Source: Flavobacterium sp.
GTDB taxonomy: Bacteria; Bacteroidota; Bacteroidia; Flavobacteriales; Flavobacteriaceae
Assembly (NCBI RefSeq): GCF_027484945.1
Contig: NZ_JAIXRZ010000051.1
Span: forward strand, 1-64,000
Reading direction: 5' to 3'
DNA: 64,000 bases
The notes below the pieces were generated by a model that was not told the origin of the DNA, ran no database searches, and saw only the letters and a program-made list of their open reading frames with translations. Below, in pieces: positions 25,644 to 33,947 of this stretch (positions are counted from its first letter, which is position 1; every line of letters starts with the position of its first letter). Made by a program: the position numbers and the translations under genes.

Positions 25644-25702
25644 AAAAAATAAATTTGCATTTGAAGGTCCATCATCTGAAGTATACACCCCCACAAACCT
25701 TG

Positions 25703-25710
25703 CAAATTTA
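25703..25710 (-). promoter_or_regulatory. Bacteroidetes -7 element for the cysteine synthase-family gene
   Basis: On the minus strand this reads TAAATTTG. A TTG complement lies about 22 nt further upstream, inside the end of the preceding gene. It sits 59 nt before the chosen start at 25643. Confidence 0.45.
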
Positions 25711-25725
25711 ATAAATAATTTTAAA

Positions 25726-27783
25726 CTAGCTTTCAATTTTTTCCAAATCCAACAAAAAAGCGAACTCTTTTGCTACCTCTTTTAAGGCCTCAAAACGGCC
25801 CGATGCACCACCATGACCGGTATCCATATTGGTATCAAGAAACAGGTAATTGGAGTCAGTTTTTAATTCCCGTAACTTGGCGACCCATTTGGCCGGTTCC
25901 CAATACTGCACTTGCGAATCATGGAGCCCCGTTGAAATATACAAATGCGGATACTCTTGTGCTTTAACATTATCATAGGGTGAATAGGATAACATATAAT
26001 CATAGTATATTTTTTCATTTGGATTGCCCCATTCATCATATTCTCCAGTAGTTAACGGTATCGTATCGTCCAACATCGTTGTGACCACATCGACAAATGG
26101 AACCTGAGCAATTACTCCTTTATACAATTCTGGATTGTGATTAATAATTACCCCCATTAGTAATCCACCAGCCGATCCACCTTCGGCATATAAATGTGCA
26201 GCAGTAGTATATTTTTCATCAATTAAAAATCGGGAACAGTCGATAAAATCCGTAAACGTATTCATCTTGTGCAACATTTTACCGTTTTCATACCATGTGC
26301 GACCAAGATCTTCACCCCCACGGATATGTGCAATTGCATAAATAAAGCCTCGATCGAGCAAACTCAAACGAGTCGACGAAAAATAAGGCTCAATGGTTAC
26401 TCCATAGGATCCATAAGCATACTGCAAAAGCGGATGGGTACCATTTTTTTTAGTTGTTTTATGATAAACCATCGAAATAGGAATTTTCACTCCATCACGC
26501 GCTGTGGCCCAAACCCGTTCTTCTATATAATTTGACTTATCAAACTTACCCCCTAAAACCGCTTGTTCTTTTAAAACTTTTTGCTCTTGGGTAACCATAT
26601 TAAAGTCAATTACAGAAGCTGGAGTAGCCAATGATTGATAGGCATACCGTAAAATTTCCGTATCAAAATCCAAATTGGTTGTTGTATACGCAGTATAGGT
26701 TTCAGACTGAAAGGGTAAATAATAATCTTGACTGCCATCCCACCGCATAATTCGAATCTTATTTAAACCCTCCGAGCGTTCAGAAACAACTAAAAAATCG
26801 CTAAACAGATCAATACCTTCCAACAACACCTCTTCGCGGTGCGGTAAAACATCGACCCAATTTTCTTTGGTAGTTTTTGTTTCTGGAGTTTTCATCAATT
26901 TGAAATTAGTAGCGCCCTCAAGATTAGTGACTATATAAAAATGAGAACCATAATGCGATACTGAGTATTCCAAACCGCGGGTTCGTTTTTGAAATAGCGA
27001 AAATGCGGCTGTTGGAGTATTTGCTGGTAACAATTGGTACTCTGAAGTTAGGGTGCTTTCTGAAGCAATTATAATGTATTTACGCGATTTGGATTTGTAT
27101 AAGGACACATCAAATGTATCGTCATCTTCAAAATAGACCCTAATATCCGAACTTGGATCAGTGCCTAATTCATGGCGGTAAATTGAAGCAGCGCGCAACG
27201 TTTTTGGGTCTTTTCTACAATAAAACAAATACTTTCCACACGACGACCATGTGCCACCCGCGGTGGTATTTTCGATTTTATACGGTAAAATTTCTCCGGT
27301 AATTAAATTTTTAATTTGAATAGTATATTGACGGCGTGAAACCGAATCAATACCAAATGAAACCCACTGATTATCTTCACTTATACTCATACCCGAAAGC
27401 TGAAAATAGCTATGCCCTTCTGCTAAAACATTACAATCAAAAAGCAGTTCTTCTTTTGCATCTACAGATTCTTTTTTTCGTGTATAAATAGGGTAATCTT
27501 TTCCACTTTCAAAACGAGTACTGTATATATAACCATTATAAAGATAGGGTACCGATGCATCGTCTTCTTTTATGCGACTTTTCATCTCGGTATACAAATC
27601 ATCTTGCAAAACTTTCGTAGGTGCGGTCATCGCTTGATAATACTCATTTTCAGCATTCAAATAAGCAATGACTTCTGGATTTTCGCGATCATTCAACCAA
27701 AAATAATCATCAATACGAACGTGATTGTGTATTTCGAGAGTTTGGGGATTTTTTTTTGCTTTTGGCGGTTGCGGCTTATTCAT
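25726..27783 (-). CDS. ptrB: Oligopeptidase B / S9 prolyl oligopeptidase family
   Basis: This 685-residue cytosolic serine peptidase has no signal peptide. An N-terminal beta-propeller (about residues 70-420) opens with [16 protein letters not shown]. The C-terminal alpha/beta hydrolase domain has the nucleophile serine in [12 protein letters not shown] (about residue 534) and the histidine in [11 protein letters not shown] near 653. GGSAGG with the following LLMG is typical of oligopeptidase B, which cuts after basic residues in short peptides. Size fits. It is transcribed alone. Confidence 0.92.
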   Translation of the reverse strand: MNKPQPPKAKKNPQTLEIHNHVRIDDYFWLNDRENPEVIAYLNAENEYYQAMTAPTKVLQDDLYTEMKSRIKEDDASVPYLYNGYIYSTRFESGKDYPIYTRKKESVDAKEELLFDCNVLAEGHSYFQLSGMSISEDNQWVSFGIDSVSRRQYTIQIKNLITGEILPYKIENTTAGGTWSSCGKYLFYCRKDPKTLRAASIYRHELGTDPSSDIRVYFEDDDTFDVSLYKSKSRKYIIIASESTLTSEYQLLPANTPTAAFSLFQKRTRGLEYSVSHYGSHFYIVTNLEGATNFKLMKTPETKTTKENWVDVLPHREEVLLEGIDLFSDFLVVSERSEGLNKIRIMRWDGSQDYYLPFQSETYTAYTTTNLDFDTEILRYAYQSLATPASVIDFNMVTQEQKVLKEQAVLGGKFDKSNYIEERVWATARDGVKIPISMVYHKTTKKNGTHPLLQYAYGSYGVTIEPYFSSTRLSLLDRGFIYAIAHIRGGEDLGRTWYENGKMLHKMNTFTDFIDCSRFLIDEKYTTAAHLYAEGGSAGGLLMGVIINHNPELYKGVIAQVPFVDVVTTMLDDTIPLTTGEYDEWGNPNEKIYYDYMLSYSPYDNVKAQEYPHLYISTGLHDSQVQYWEPAKWVAKLRELKTDSNYLFLDTNMDTGHGGASGRFEALKEVAKEFAFLLDLEKIES

Positions 27784-27881
27784 AAAATAATTTTTAATCC
27801 ATGCAAAGATAGAGTCTGTGACTACCCTATTGACTTGCTACCATCCTTTTTTTTCAACTAAAGATTGAACACAATATTTTT

Positions 27882-27889
27882 TATTTTTG
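27882..27889 (+). promoter_or_regulatory. Bacteroidetes -7 element for ybaB
   Basis: TATTTTTG lies 23 nt before the ybaB ATG. An upstream TTG at 27865-27867 is only 14 nt away, shorter than usual. Confidence 0.45.
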
Positions 27890-27912
27890 TAAAGAACGAT
27901 TAATAAACTAGT

Positions 27913-28236
27913 ATGTTTGGAGATATTACCGGAATGATGGGTAAAATTAAAGCTACTCAAGAAAAAATGGAAGCCACCAAAAAACGACTTGATACTGTTC
28001 TTATCAACGAAAAAAGCACCGATGGCTTATTGGAAATAACGATAACGGCCAATCGGCTAATTCGAACTATTCAAATCGATAATGAATTATTGAACAACAA
28101 AGATCAACTCGAGATTGAGTTAGTTACCCTCATAAATAAAGCAATAGCAAAGGCGACTGCAATCAATGAAGTAGAATTAAGTGCTTTAGCAAAAGAAGGG
28201 ATGCCTACTATTCCTGGGATGGACTTTTTTAAATAA
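27913..28236 (+). CDS. YbaB/EbfC family nucleoid-associated protein
   Basis: This 107-residue protein starts [20 protein letters not shown], the coiled-coil N-terminal helix of YbaB. A central beta segment ([19 protein letters not shown]) and a C-terminal helix follow. The family forms tweezers-like dimers that bind DNA and affect nucleoid organisation. In many bacteria it is next to dnaX-recR, but here it stands alone between oligopeptidase B and threonine aldolase. Length and domain order are normal. Confidence 0.9.
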   Translation: MFGDITGMMGKIKATQEKMEATKKRLDTVLINEKSTDGLLEITITANRLIRTIQIDNELLNNKDQLEIELVTLINKAIAKATAINEVELSALAKEGMPTIPGMDFFK

Positions 28237-28248
28237 GCCAAAAAAAAA

Positions 28249-29274
28249 TTAGAATACCAATTTTGTCAGCTGTTCCATCACATAGCTGTGCATAACTTGC
28301 TTATAATCCAAATGGGTAACTATGCGGAGTTTACCTTGTCCCATCGAACTGATATGAATATTTTTTTGTTTAAGTTTTTCAATAACCCATTTTTCTTCCA
28401 ATGTTTTTCGTACCGTGAAAATAATGATATTGGTTTCTATCGGTTCGACTTTTTCAACCCAAGATAAGGAAGCCAATAGCGCTCCCAACTCAAGTGCGCG
28501 CGCATGATCCTCTTCTAACCGCAAGATATTGTTTTGAAGGGCATACATCCCCGCGGCAGCGAGATAACCGACTTGACGCATCCCGCCTCCAAGTATTTTT
28601 CGAATACGCAACGCCCGATGCATATCTGCTTTGGAACCTAATAATAAGGAACCAACAGGAGCACCTAATCCTTTAGATAAACACACCGAAATCGTATCAA
28701 ACAATGCGCCGAATTGTTTTGGATGTTGCTTTTTTGCGACCATAGCATTCCACAGCCGTGCGCCATCCAAATGATATTTTAATTGATGTTCCTCACATAC
28801 TTGTTTAATACGGTTCATTTCAAGTAGCTCATAACAAGCTCCTCCTCCTTTGTTGGTGGTGTTTTCCAAACTTACCAATGCGGTTTTAGGTGCATGATAA
28901 AACTCTGGATCGTTTATAGATGATCGAACTTGTTCAGCGGTTATCATCCCGCGAACTCCATCGACTAAACAACACGAAACACCACTATTAAACGAAGCAC
29001 CTCCGCCTTCATAATGATAGATATGTGCATATTTATCACATATCACTTGTTCACCGGGCTGGGTATGCAATTTAATAGCGGTTTGGTTAGCCATTGTCCC
29101 ACTCGGAAAAAACAAAGCCGCTTCCATTCCAAATAATGTAGCTACAGCTTCTTCTAATTCATTTACCGTTGGATCTTGCTTGTAAACATCATCCCCTACT
29201 TTGGCACGAAACATATACTGTAACATTTCATTGCTGGGTTTGGTTACCGTATCGCTAATTAAATTAATTTCCAT
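28249..29274 (-). CDS. ltaE: Low-specificity L-threonine aldolase
   Basis: This 341-residue PLP-dependent fold-type I aldolase has SDTVTKPSNEMLQYM at the start, FPSGTMANQTAI for PLP phosphate contacts, and HLDGARLWNA carrying the cofactor aspartate. SVCLSKGLGAPVGS contains the Schiff-base lysine at about residue 200. It cleaves threonine (and allo-threonine) to glycine plus acetaldehyde. Length is typical. Its start is 48 bp from the divergent prfB start, with face-to-face promoters in between. Confidence 0.92.
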   Translation of the reverse strand: MEINLISDTVTKPSNEMLQYMFRAKVGDDVYKQDPTVNELEEAVATLFGMEAALFFPSGTMANQTAIKLHTQPGEQVICDKYAHIYHYEGGGASFNSGVSCCLVDGVRGMITAEQVRSSINDPEFYHAPKTALVSLENTTNKGGGACYELLEMNRIKQVCEEHQLKYHLDGARLWNAMVAKKQHPKQFGALFDTISVCLSKGLGAPVGSLLLGSKADMHRALRIRKILGGGMRQVGYLAAAGMYALQNNILRLEEDHARALELGALLASLSWVEKVEPIETNIIIFTVRKTLEEKWVIEKLKQKNIHISSMGQGKLRIVTHLDYKQVMHSYVMEQLTKLVF

Positions 29275-29291
29275 ATCTGTAATAGAAGCTT

Positions 29292-29299
29292 TACTTTTG
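29292..29299 (+). promoter_or_regulatory. Bacteroidetes -7 element for prfB
   Basis: TACTTTTG matches TAnnTTTG and lies 23 nt before the prfB ATG at 29323, within the 48-bp divergent gap. Confidence 0.55.
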
Positions 29300-29305
29300 C
29301 AAATA

Positions 29306-29313
29306 CAAAACTA
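29306..29313 (-). promoter_or_regulatory. Bacteroidetes -7 element for threonine aldolase
   Basis: On the minus strand this reads TAGTTTTG, 31 nt before the start at 29274. It overlaps the expected start region of the opposing prfB promoter, so the two promoters may interfere. Confidence 0.5.
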
Positions 29314-29322
29314 CATTAAATT

Positions 29323-30421
29323 ATGACAAATACCGAACAAATCAAAGGTATTGTAGAACGCCTGGGTGCGTTGAGGAGGTATCTTTGACATCGATGCCAA
29401 ATTAATTGAAATCACCAATGAAGAAGAAAAAACTTTTGCGCCCGACTTTTGGAATAATGCTAAACAAGCCGAAGTAATTGTAAAAAACCTTCGTTCAAAA
29501 AAGAAATGGGTTGATGATTTTAATAAAGCGAATAATCTTGTAGAAGAATTGCAAATCACCCATGAATTTTTTCGGGATGGTGATGCATCTGAAGCAGAAT
29601 TAGATGAGGCCTATTTACTTGCTTTTCAACAAATTGAAGACCTAGAATTTCGCAACATGCTTTCCGATGAAGGCGATAGCATGAGTGCCGTATTGCAAAT
29701 AACTGCTGGCGCTGGAGGTACAGAAAGTTGTGACTGGGCATCGTTATTAATGCGTATGTATTTGATGTGGGCTGAAAAACAGGGCTACAAAATCAAAGAA
29801 TTAAATTTTCAAGAAGGAGATGTTGCCGGTATAAAAACGGTAACCCTCGAATTTGAAGGTGATTTTGCATTTGGCTACTTAAAAGGCGAAAATGGTGTTC
29901 ACCGATTGGTGCGTATTTCCCCCTTTGATAGTAACGCCAAACGGCATACTTCGTTTGCTTCTGTTTATGTATATCCCTTAGTTGACGATACCATTGATAT
30001 TGAAATCAGTCCCGCAGATATTGAAATCACAACAGCTCGTTCCAGTGGTGCTGGCGGTCAAAATGTAAATAAAGTAGAAACCAAAGTACAGTTATTGCAT
30101 AAACCCACGGGAATTCAAATTCAGTGCTCAGAGACGCGTTCACAACATGACAATAGGAATCGTGCGATGCAAATGCTTCGTTCGCAATTGTATGAAATTG
30201 AATTGAAAAAACGAATGGAACAACGTGCCGATATTGAAGCAGGAAAAATGAAAATTGAATGGGGCTCGCAAATTCGCAATTACGTGATGCATCCGTATAA
30301 ATTAGTAAAAGATGTTCGTACCGGACATGAAACGAGTGATGTAGATGCTGTAATGAATGGTGAAATCGACTCTTTTCTTAAAGCGTATCTAATGATGATG
30401 GGACAAAAAGAATCGGAATAA
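29323..30421 (+). CDS. prfB: Peptide chain release factor 2 with programmed +1 frameshift
   Basis: The gene starts at ATG 29323 and reads 21 codons to CTT, then meets an in-frame TGA at 29386-29388. A +1 shift at CTT-TGA-C resumes in the frame that runs to the stop at 30421. The joined protein is 365 residues, the size of E. coli RF2. It has the RF2 stop-recognition tripeptide SPF in [12 protein letters not shown] (about residue 199) and the catalytic GGQ in [14 protein letters not shown] (about 243). RF2 reads UGA and UAA, and the internal UGA gives the known autoregulation: low RF2 favours frameshifting. The upstream AGGAGG stimulates the shift in other bacteria. The gene is not broken. The first internal ATG of the second frame (29549) is not the real start. 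Confidence 0.96.
29374..29389 (+). promoter_or_regulatory. prfB programmed +1 frameshift site
   Basis: AGGAGG, TAT, then CTT TGA C: a Shine-Dalgarno-like hexamer three bases before the slippery CTT, an in-frame UGA, and a C after it (a weak stop context). This matches the classical RF2 recoding signal, here in a genome whose genes mostly lack Shine-Dalgarno sequences. Confidence 0.95.
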
Positions 30422-30439
30422 TTATAGAGCTGTTTGTAA

Positions 30440-30464
30440 TGCGTCGCTTAAGCAATTAGACGCA
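30440..30464. terminator. Inverted repeat between convergent prfB and porin genes
   Basis: TGCGTC and GACGCA arms are separated by 13 nt. There is no clear T run on either side, so it is at best a weak terminator. Confidence 0.25.
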
Positions 30465-30469
30465 ATCTA

Positions 30470-31699
30470 CTAAATACCCATTTCGATTTGAAAACGAAAA
30501 TACCAATTGTTTTTTTCATTGCCATTTGCGTAATTCAAAACATCATAAGTAAATTCGGTTTGGAGTTTAAAGGCATGTTCCCATATATATTTGGTTAGTC
30601 CAATTGTGTATTCTTTTGTATTGGGTACAATATCATGAATATCCATTCCAACTTTTTGAAGGGAATAACGTGCTATAATTTCATAATTGGATTGTGTAAT
30701 ATAACTTAATTGATAGTCAAAACCATTTCCAACAAACACATAATTCGATTGTGTTAAATCTAATGGATTGTAAGTTATTGCAGATTTATTAGTGGTTCTA
30801 GACATATAGCTAGCCATTGCTGCAAATCCATTATACTTTAACATACCGTCTATTAAAACAGATTTTAAAGTACGTTGCTCAAACAAATCTACACCTAGCT
30901 GTCCTTGGGAACGCTGCGCATGGTTATTTTGTTGAAAAGCTCCAGACAATAATAGTTTTGGCTTTTTTTCTCGAAACAAATCACCTTCAAAATTGGTTCC
31001 GTCTTTGATAAATGATCCAAAAGGCATCACTTCTACTTTTCCCGTATAAGCTAAGCCCGTATCGTGACCATTGGTAGTATTTCTTCCTTCTCCCGTGGAT
31101 ACAGCTGCTTTAAAATTGTACGAAAAACGATCCTTAAATTCATTTATATTGTGAATTTGAAAGCCAAAATCCCGATCAATATTAAACCGAGCATTATTGA
31201 TGGAACGATCCGTGAGCTGTAAAGCACCTGATGAATTTATACGTTGTCGGTTTCCGGGTAATTTAGTCTGTCCAAAACTATAATTCCAATGAGCATTGGG
31301 TCGATACATAACTACTGCATCGCGAATAATATTATAATTATCCCCCTCGGAAATCGGACCCGTATCACCCGGAGCAAAAGATAATTGCATAACATATAAA
31401 AACTTGGGATTCCCTACAAAACCATCAAAACGCAAGCGGAGCCGTCGGATTTGCCAATCGTTCCCCCCTGTTTCATCCTCGTTTTTAATAAAGGAAACTC
31501 GGTTTTGTATTCGGAATCGTATGTTTAATTGAAATAAACTATCGGGAGCTGTTAACCCTAATCCCTTGCCAAAATTATAGTACGGCAACATCGATAAATG
31601 CAAATCATTATCGTTTTTGTTTTTTTCAAGTGAAATTTGGGCTTGTGATAAAAAACTGAAAATCAACAAGAATCCAAGAATCAAAAATTTAATTTTCAT
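30470..31699 (-). CDS. Phosphate-selective porin O/P-like outer-membrane protein
   Basis: This 409-residue protein has a signal peptide (KFLILGFLLIFSFLSQAQ) and a long run of alternating beta-strands typical of porin O/P proteins. Examples are QLNIRFRIQNRVSF, DWQIRRLRLRFDGFVG, YVMQLSFAPGD, WNYSFGQTKLPGNRQR and a C-terminal strand WYFRFQIEMGI ending in an aliphatic residue. It should form a trimeric outer-membrane channel for phosphate or other anions. It is the third gene after the DUF47/PhoU-like and Pit genes on the same strand, 98 bp downstream of pit. This supports outer-membrane phosphate entry coupled to Pit uptake. Confidence 0.85.
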   Translation of the reverse strand: MKIKFLILGFLLIFSFLSQAQISLEKNKNDNDLHLSMLPYYNFGKGLGLTAPDSLFQLNIRFRIQNRVSFIKNEDETGGNDWQIRRLRLRFDGFVGNPKFLYVMQLSFAPGDTGPISEGDNYNIIRDAVVMYRPNAHWNYSFGQTKLPGNRQRINSSGALQLTDRSINNARFNIDRDFGFQIHNINEFKDRFSYNFKAAVSTGEGRNTTNGHDTGLAYTGKVEVMPFGSFIKDGTNFEGDLFREKKPKLLLSGAFQQNNHAQRSQGQLGVDLFEQRTLKSVLIDGMLKYNGFAAMASYMSRTTNKSAITYNPLDLTQSNYVFVGNGFDYQLSYITQSNYEIIARYSLQKVGMDIHDIVPNTKEYTIGLTKYIWEHAFKLQTEFTYDVLNYANGNEKNNWYFRFQIEMGI

Positions 31700-31797
31700 A
31701 AGACTATAAACAAAAGGATTCTAGTTTATTTTATAAACTTAAACTGCAACTCAATTTAACATGATAACCAAAAAATACTGTTGGCTAAAGAATTTAT

Positions 31798-33123
31798 TTA
31801 TAATAATAAATTGATAATCGCGTAGATTGCTGCAGCCATTAACGCAGAAACGGGTATCGTAAGAATCCAAGCCCAAAGCAAGTTGATTGTAACACCCCAA
31901 CGAACGGCAGAAATACGTTTAGTCACACCGACACCAATAATCGACCCTGTAATAGTGTGCGTCGTAGAAACGGGAATTTTAAAATGTTCGGTCGAGAATA
32001 AGGTCAATGCTCCAGCAGATTCGGCAACAACGCCTTCAAATGCATTGACTTTAGTGATTTTGGAACCCATAGTTTTCACAATTTTCCAACCCCCACTCAA
32101 CGTTCCTAATGCAATTACGGTGTAACAGGTTAAGGGGATCCATTCGGGCATCTGACTCTTAATTCCTTTGTCTTCATTGGGTAAAACGACCTGTAACCAA
32201 TCGGGCATAGCAATTACCTCTTGGTGGGTCGTATTCAAATAAACGGCAACCGCGGCAGCTATAATACCCATTACCTTTTGTGAGTCATTTCCTCCATGCC
32301 CTAAACTAAATGAGGCCGAAGACAATAACTGCATTCGTTTAAGAATTGCTTCCGATTTTGAGGCTGAAAAACGACTGAAGAGTAAATTAAAAATAGCCAA
32401 ACTATAAAATATGACCGCAACTAAAAGCCATTTGATGTTATGCGGCTCTGTTACCACTGACCAAAACGGACTTTCAAATCGAGGTTTTTCAATTTTATCA
32501 TACCCTTTCATTACAGAATTAAGGGACCAAAAAACCAATGCCATTAAAGTTACTGTTAAAACTTTAGGACCAATTGCTTTTCTGGAAGAATACATCATCC
32601 ATAATGAAATAAAATAGGAAATAATCATTCCTACTAAAGGAGCTAATACAATGAAGGATATCACCACAAAAACGCCACTTGGCAATAAATCCCCTTCTTT
32701 AGGCGCTTTATACCATGTTACAATCCCCCAACCAATATGCTCGATATCGGTAACTTTTCCAGAAAAACCATGAGCAATCGCCGCACCGGCAAAACCACCA
32801 ATTAAAGTATGGGAGGAAGATGAAGGAATACCCTTCCACCAGGTTATTAAATTCCAAATAATTGCTGCTATAATACCGGCTAAAATTACCGTTAAATCGA
32901 TACTACTTGTTTTGGCTGTTTTAGCAACGGTATCGGCAACACCAAATCCAAAAACCCAATAAGCCAAAAAATTAAAAAAAGCAGCCCAAAGCACCGCTTG
33001 AAAAGGAGTCAAAACTTTGGTTGCCACAATTGTTGCAATAGAGTTGGCTGCATCATGAAAACCATTGATGTAATCAAAACCAAGTGCTAAAACAATTATA
33101 AGAATTAAAAGTGTAAATTCCAT
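31798..33123 (-). CDS. pit: Inorganic phosphate transporter (PiT family)
   Basis: This 441-residue inner-membrane protein has about ten hydrophobic segments. It carries both PiT signature repeats: GFDYINGFHDAANSIATIVATKVLTP near the N-terminus (split: GFDYINGFHDAANS, then IATIVATKV) and LGHGGNDSQKVMG with PVSTTHTITGSIIGVG near the C-terminus. It carries phosphate (or metal-phosphate) with H+ or Na+ symport. I use the ATG at 33123; a longer frame from 33186 would overlap the upstream DUF47 gene. The 11-nt gap to that gene is the usual DUF47-pit arrangement. Confidence 0.92.
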   Translation of the reverse strand: MEFTLLILIIVLALGFDYINGFHDAANSIATIVATKVLTPFQAVLWAAFFNFLAYWVFGFGVADTVAKTAKTSSIDLTVILAGIIAAIIWNLITWWKGIPSSSSHTLIGGFAGAAIAHGFSGKVTDIEHIGWGIVTWYKAPKEGDLLPSGVFVVISFIVLAPLVGMIISYFISLWMMYSSRKAIGPKVLTVTLMALVFWSLNSVMKGYDKIEKPRFESPFWSVVTEPHNIKWLLVAVIFYSLAIFNLLFSRFSASKSEAILKRMQLLSSASFSLGHGGNDSQKVMGIIAAAVAVYLNTTHQEVIAMPDWLQVVLPNEDKGIKSQMPEWIPLTCYTVIALGTLSGGWKIVKTMGSKITKVNAFEGVVAESAGALTLFSTEHFKIPVSTTHTITGSIIGVGVTKRISAVRWGVTINLLWAWILTIPVSALMAAAIYAIINLLL

Positions 33124-33134
33124 CGAAACGCGGA

Positions 33135-33779
33135 TTATGAATGTTTCACCGAAATTTGCTCCATCACATTGGAAACACTCTTGCATTTATCTGATGCCAT
33201 CTCTAAGGAAGACAAAACTTCTTTGTACTTGATGATATTTTTAGCATCGGTTTCATTCTCAAAAATATCGGCTACCGCACGATCAAAAACTGCATCAGCC
33301 TTACTTTCCAATTTATTGATTTTTATACAAGTTTCTTTAATTGCACTAGGATTCTTTAAATCTTTCAATTCTCGAATCCCAACTTGAATCAATTGACAGG
33401 CCTCTAAATTAATTTCGGTTAATTTTCGTATCGACTTGGTGATTTTATCGACTTGATACAATCGAATACGACTTGCTGCACCGTGCATGTTATCAGCTAC
33501 GTTATCAATGGCTTTGATCAAGGAATGGATATCTTCGCGATCAAAAGGGGTGATAAAATTACGACTCAACTCCAAATGGGTTTTATGAGCGATATCTTCA
33601 ATTATTGCTTCAAGTTCTTCTACTTTTTTAAACAACTCTTCTCGTTCATTTTTTGGTGCATTCACTGCATCATGCAACGTATTTGCCATTATAGTTAACA
33701 ACTCAGAGGCTTTTTCAAAAAGCGGAAAGAATTTTTTATCCTTTGGAACAAAAAACTGAAATAAACTATTTAAGGTCAT
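33135..33779 (-). CDS. DUF47/PhoU-like phosphate transport regulator
   Basis: This 214-residue all-helical protein has FVPKDKKFFPLFEKASELL at the start, then HLELSRNFITPFDREDIHSLI, a DUF47 (PhoU_div) signature with acidic ExxxD metal motifs, and NKLESKADAVFDRAVADIFE. Proteins of this family are nearly always encoded just before a PiT transporter and are thought to control its activity. pit follows after 11 nt. It is the first gene of a three-gene phosphate operon with the porin. Confidence 0.9.
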   Translation of the reverse strand: MTLNSLFQFFVPKDKKFFPLFEKASELLTIMANTLHDAVNAPKNEREELFKKVEELEAIIEDIAHKTHLELSRNFITPFDREDIHSLIKAIDNVADNMHGAASRIRLYQVDKITKSIRKLTEINLEACQLIQVGIRELKDLKNPSAIKETCIKINKLESKADAVFDRAVADIFENETDAKNIIKYKEVLSSLEMASDKCKSVSNVMEQISVKHS

Positions 33780-33798
33780 TTTAATTATTTTAACATGG

Positions 33799-33806
33799 CA
33801 AAAATA
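33799..33806 (-). promoter_or_regulatory. Bacteroidetes -7 element for the phosphate operon
   Basis: On the minus strand this reads TATTTTTG, 19 nt upstream of the DUF47 start at 33779. No -33 box at usual spacing is evident. Confidence 0.45.
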
Positions 33807-33890
33807 AACCTAAAAAATTAATTTAGCATTAATAAATAAACAAATCCCGGTTATTTTTTACATTAATTTAACATGGTGCTTCACGCTTAT

Positions 33891-33922
33891 TTTGTTCCTG
33901 TGGATTCGTTTTCGTACTTTAG
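33891..33922 (+). promoter_or_regulatory. Bacteroidetes promoter for the acyl-CoA carboxylase gene
   Basis: TTTG (33891-33894), 20 nt, then TACTTTAG (33915-33922, one mismatch to TAnnTTTG). It lies 25 nt before ATG 33948, supporting that start over a longer frame from 33873, which would run through the promoter. Confidence 0.6.
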
Positions 33923-33947
33923 CAACTCAAAAAATAGTGAACACCCT

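Noticed and set aside
25648..25655. TAAATTTG promoter box on the plus strand
   Set aside because: No plus-strand gene follows. It lies in the leader of the minus-strand cysteine synthase-family gene.
29386..29388. In-frame TGA early in prfB suggesting a pseudogene
   Set aside because: The surrounding AGGAGG-TAT-CTT-TGA-C is the classical RF2 recoding signal, and the joined frame gives a full 365-residue RF2 with SPF and GGQ.
33124..33186. Longer start for pit overlapping the DUF47 gene
   Set aside because: The added segment has no transporter character, and ATG 33123 gives the conserved first helix.
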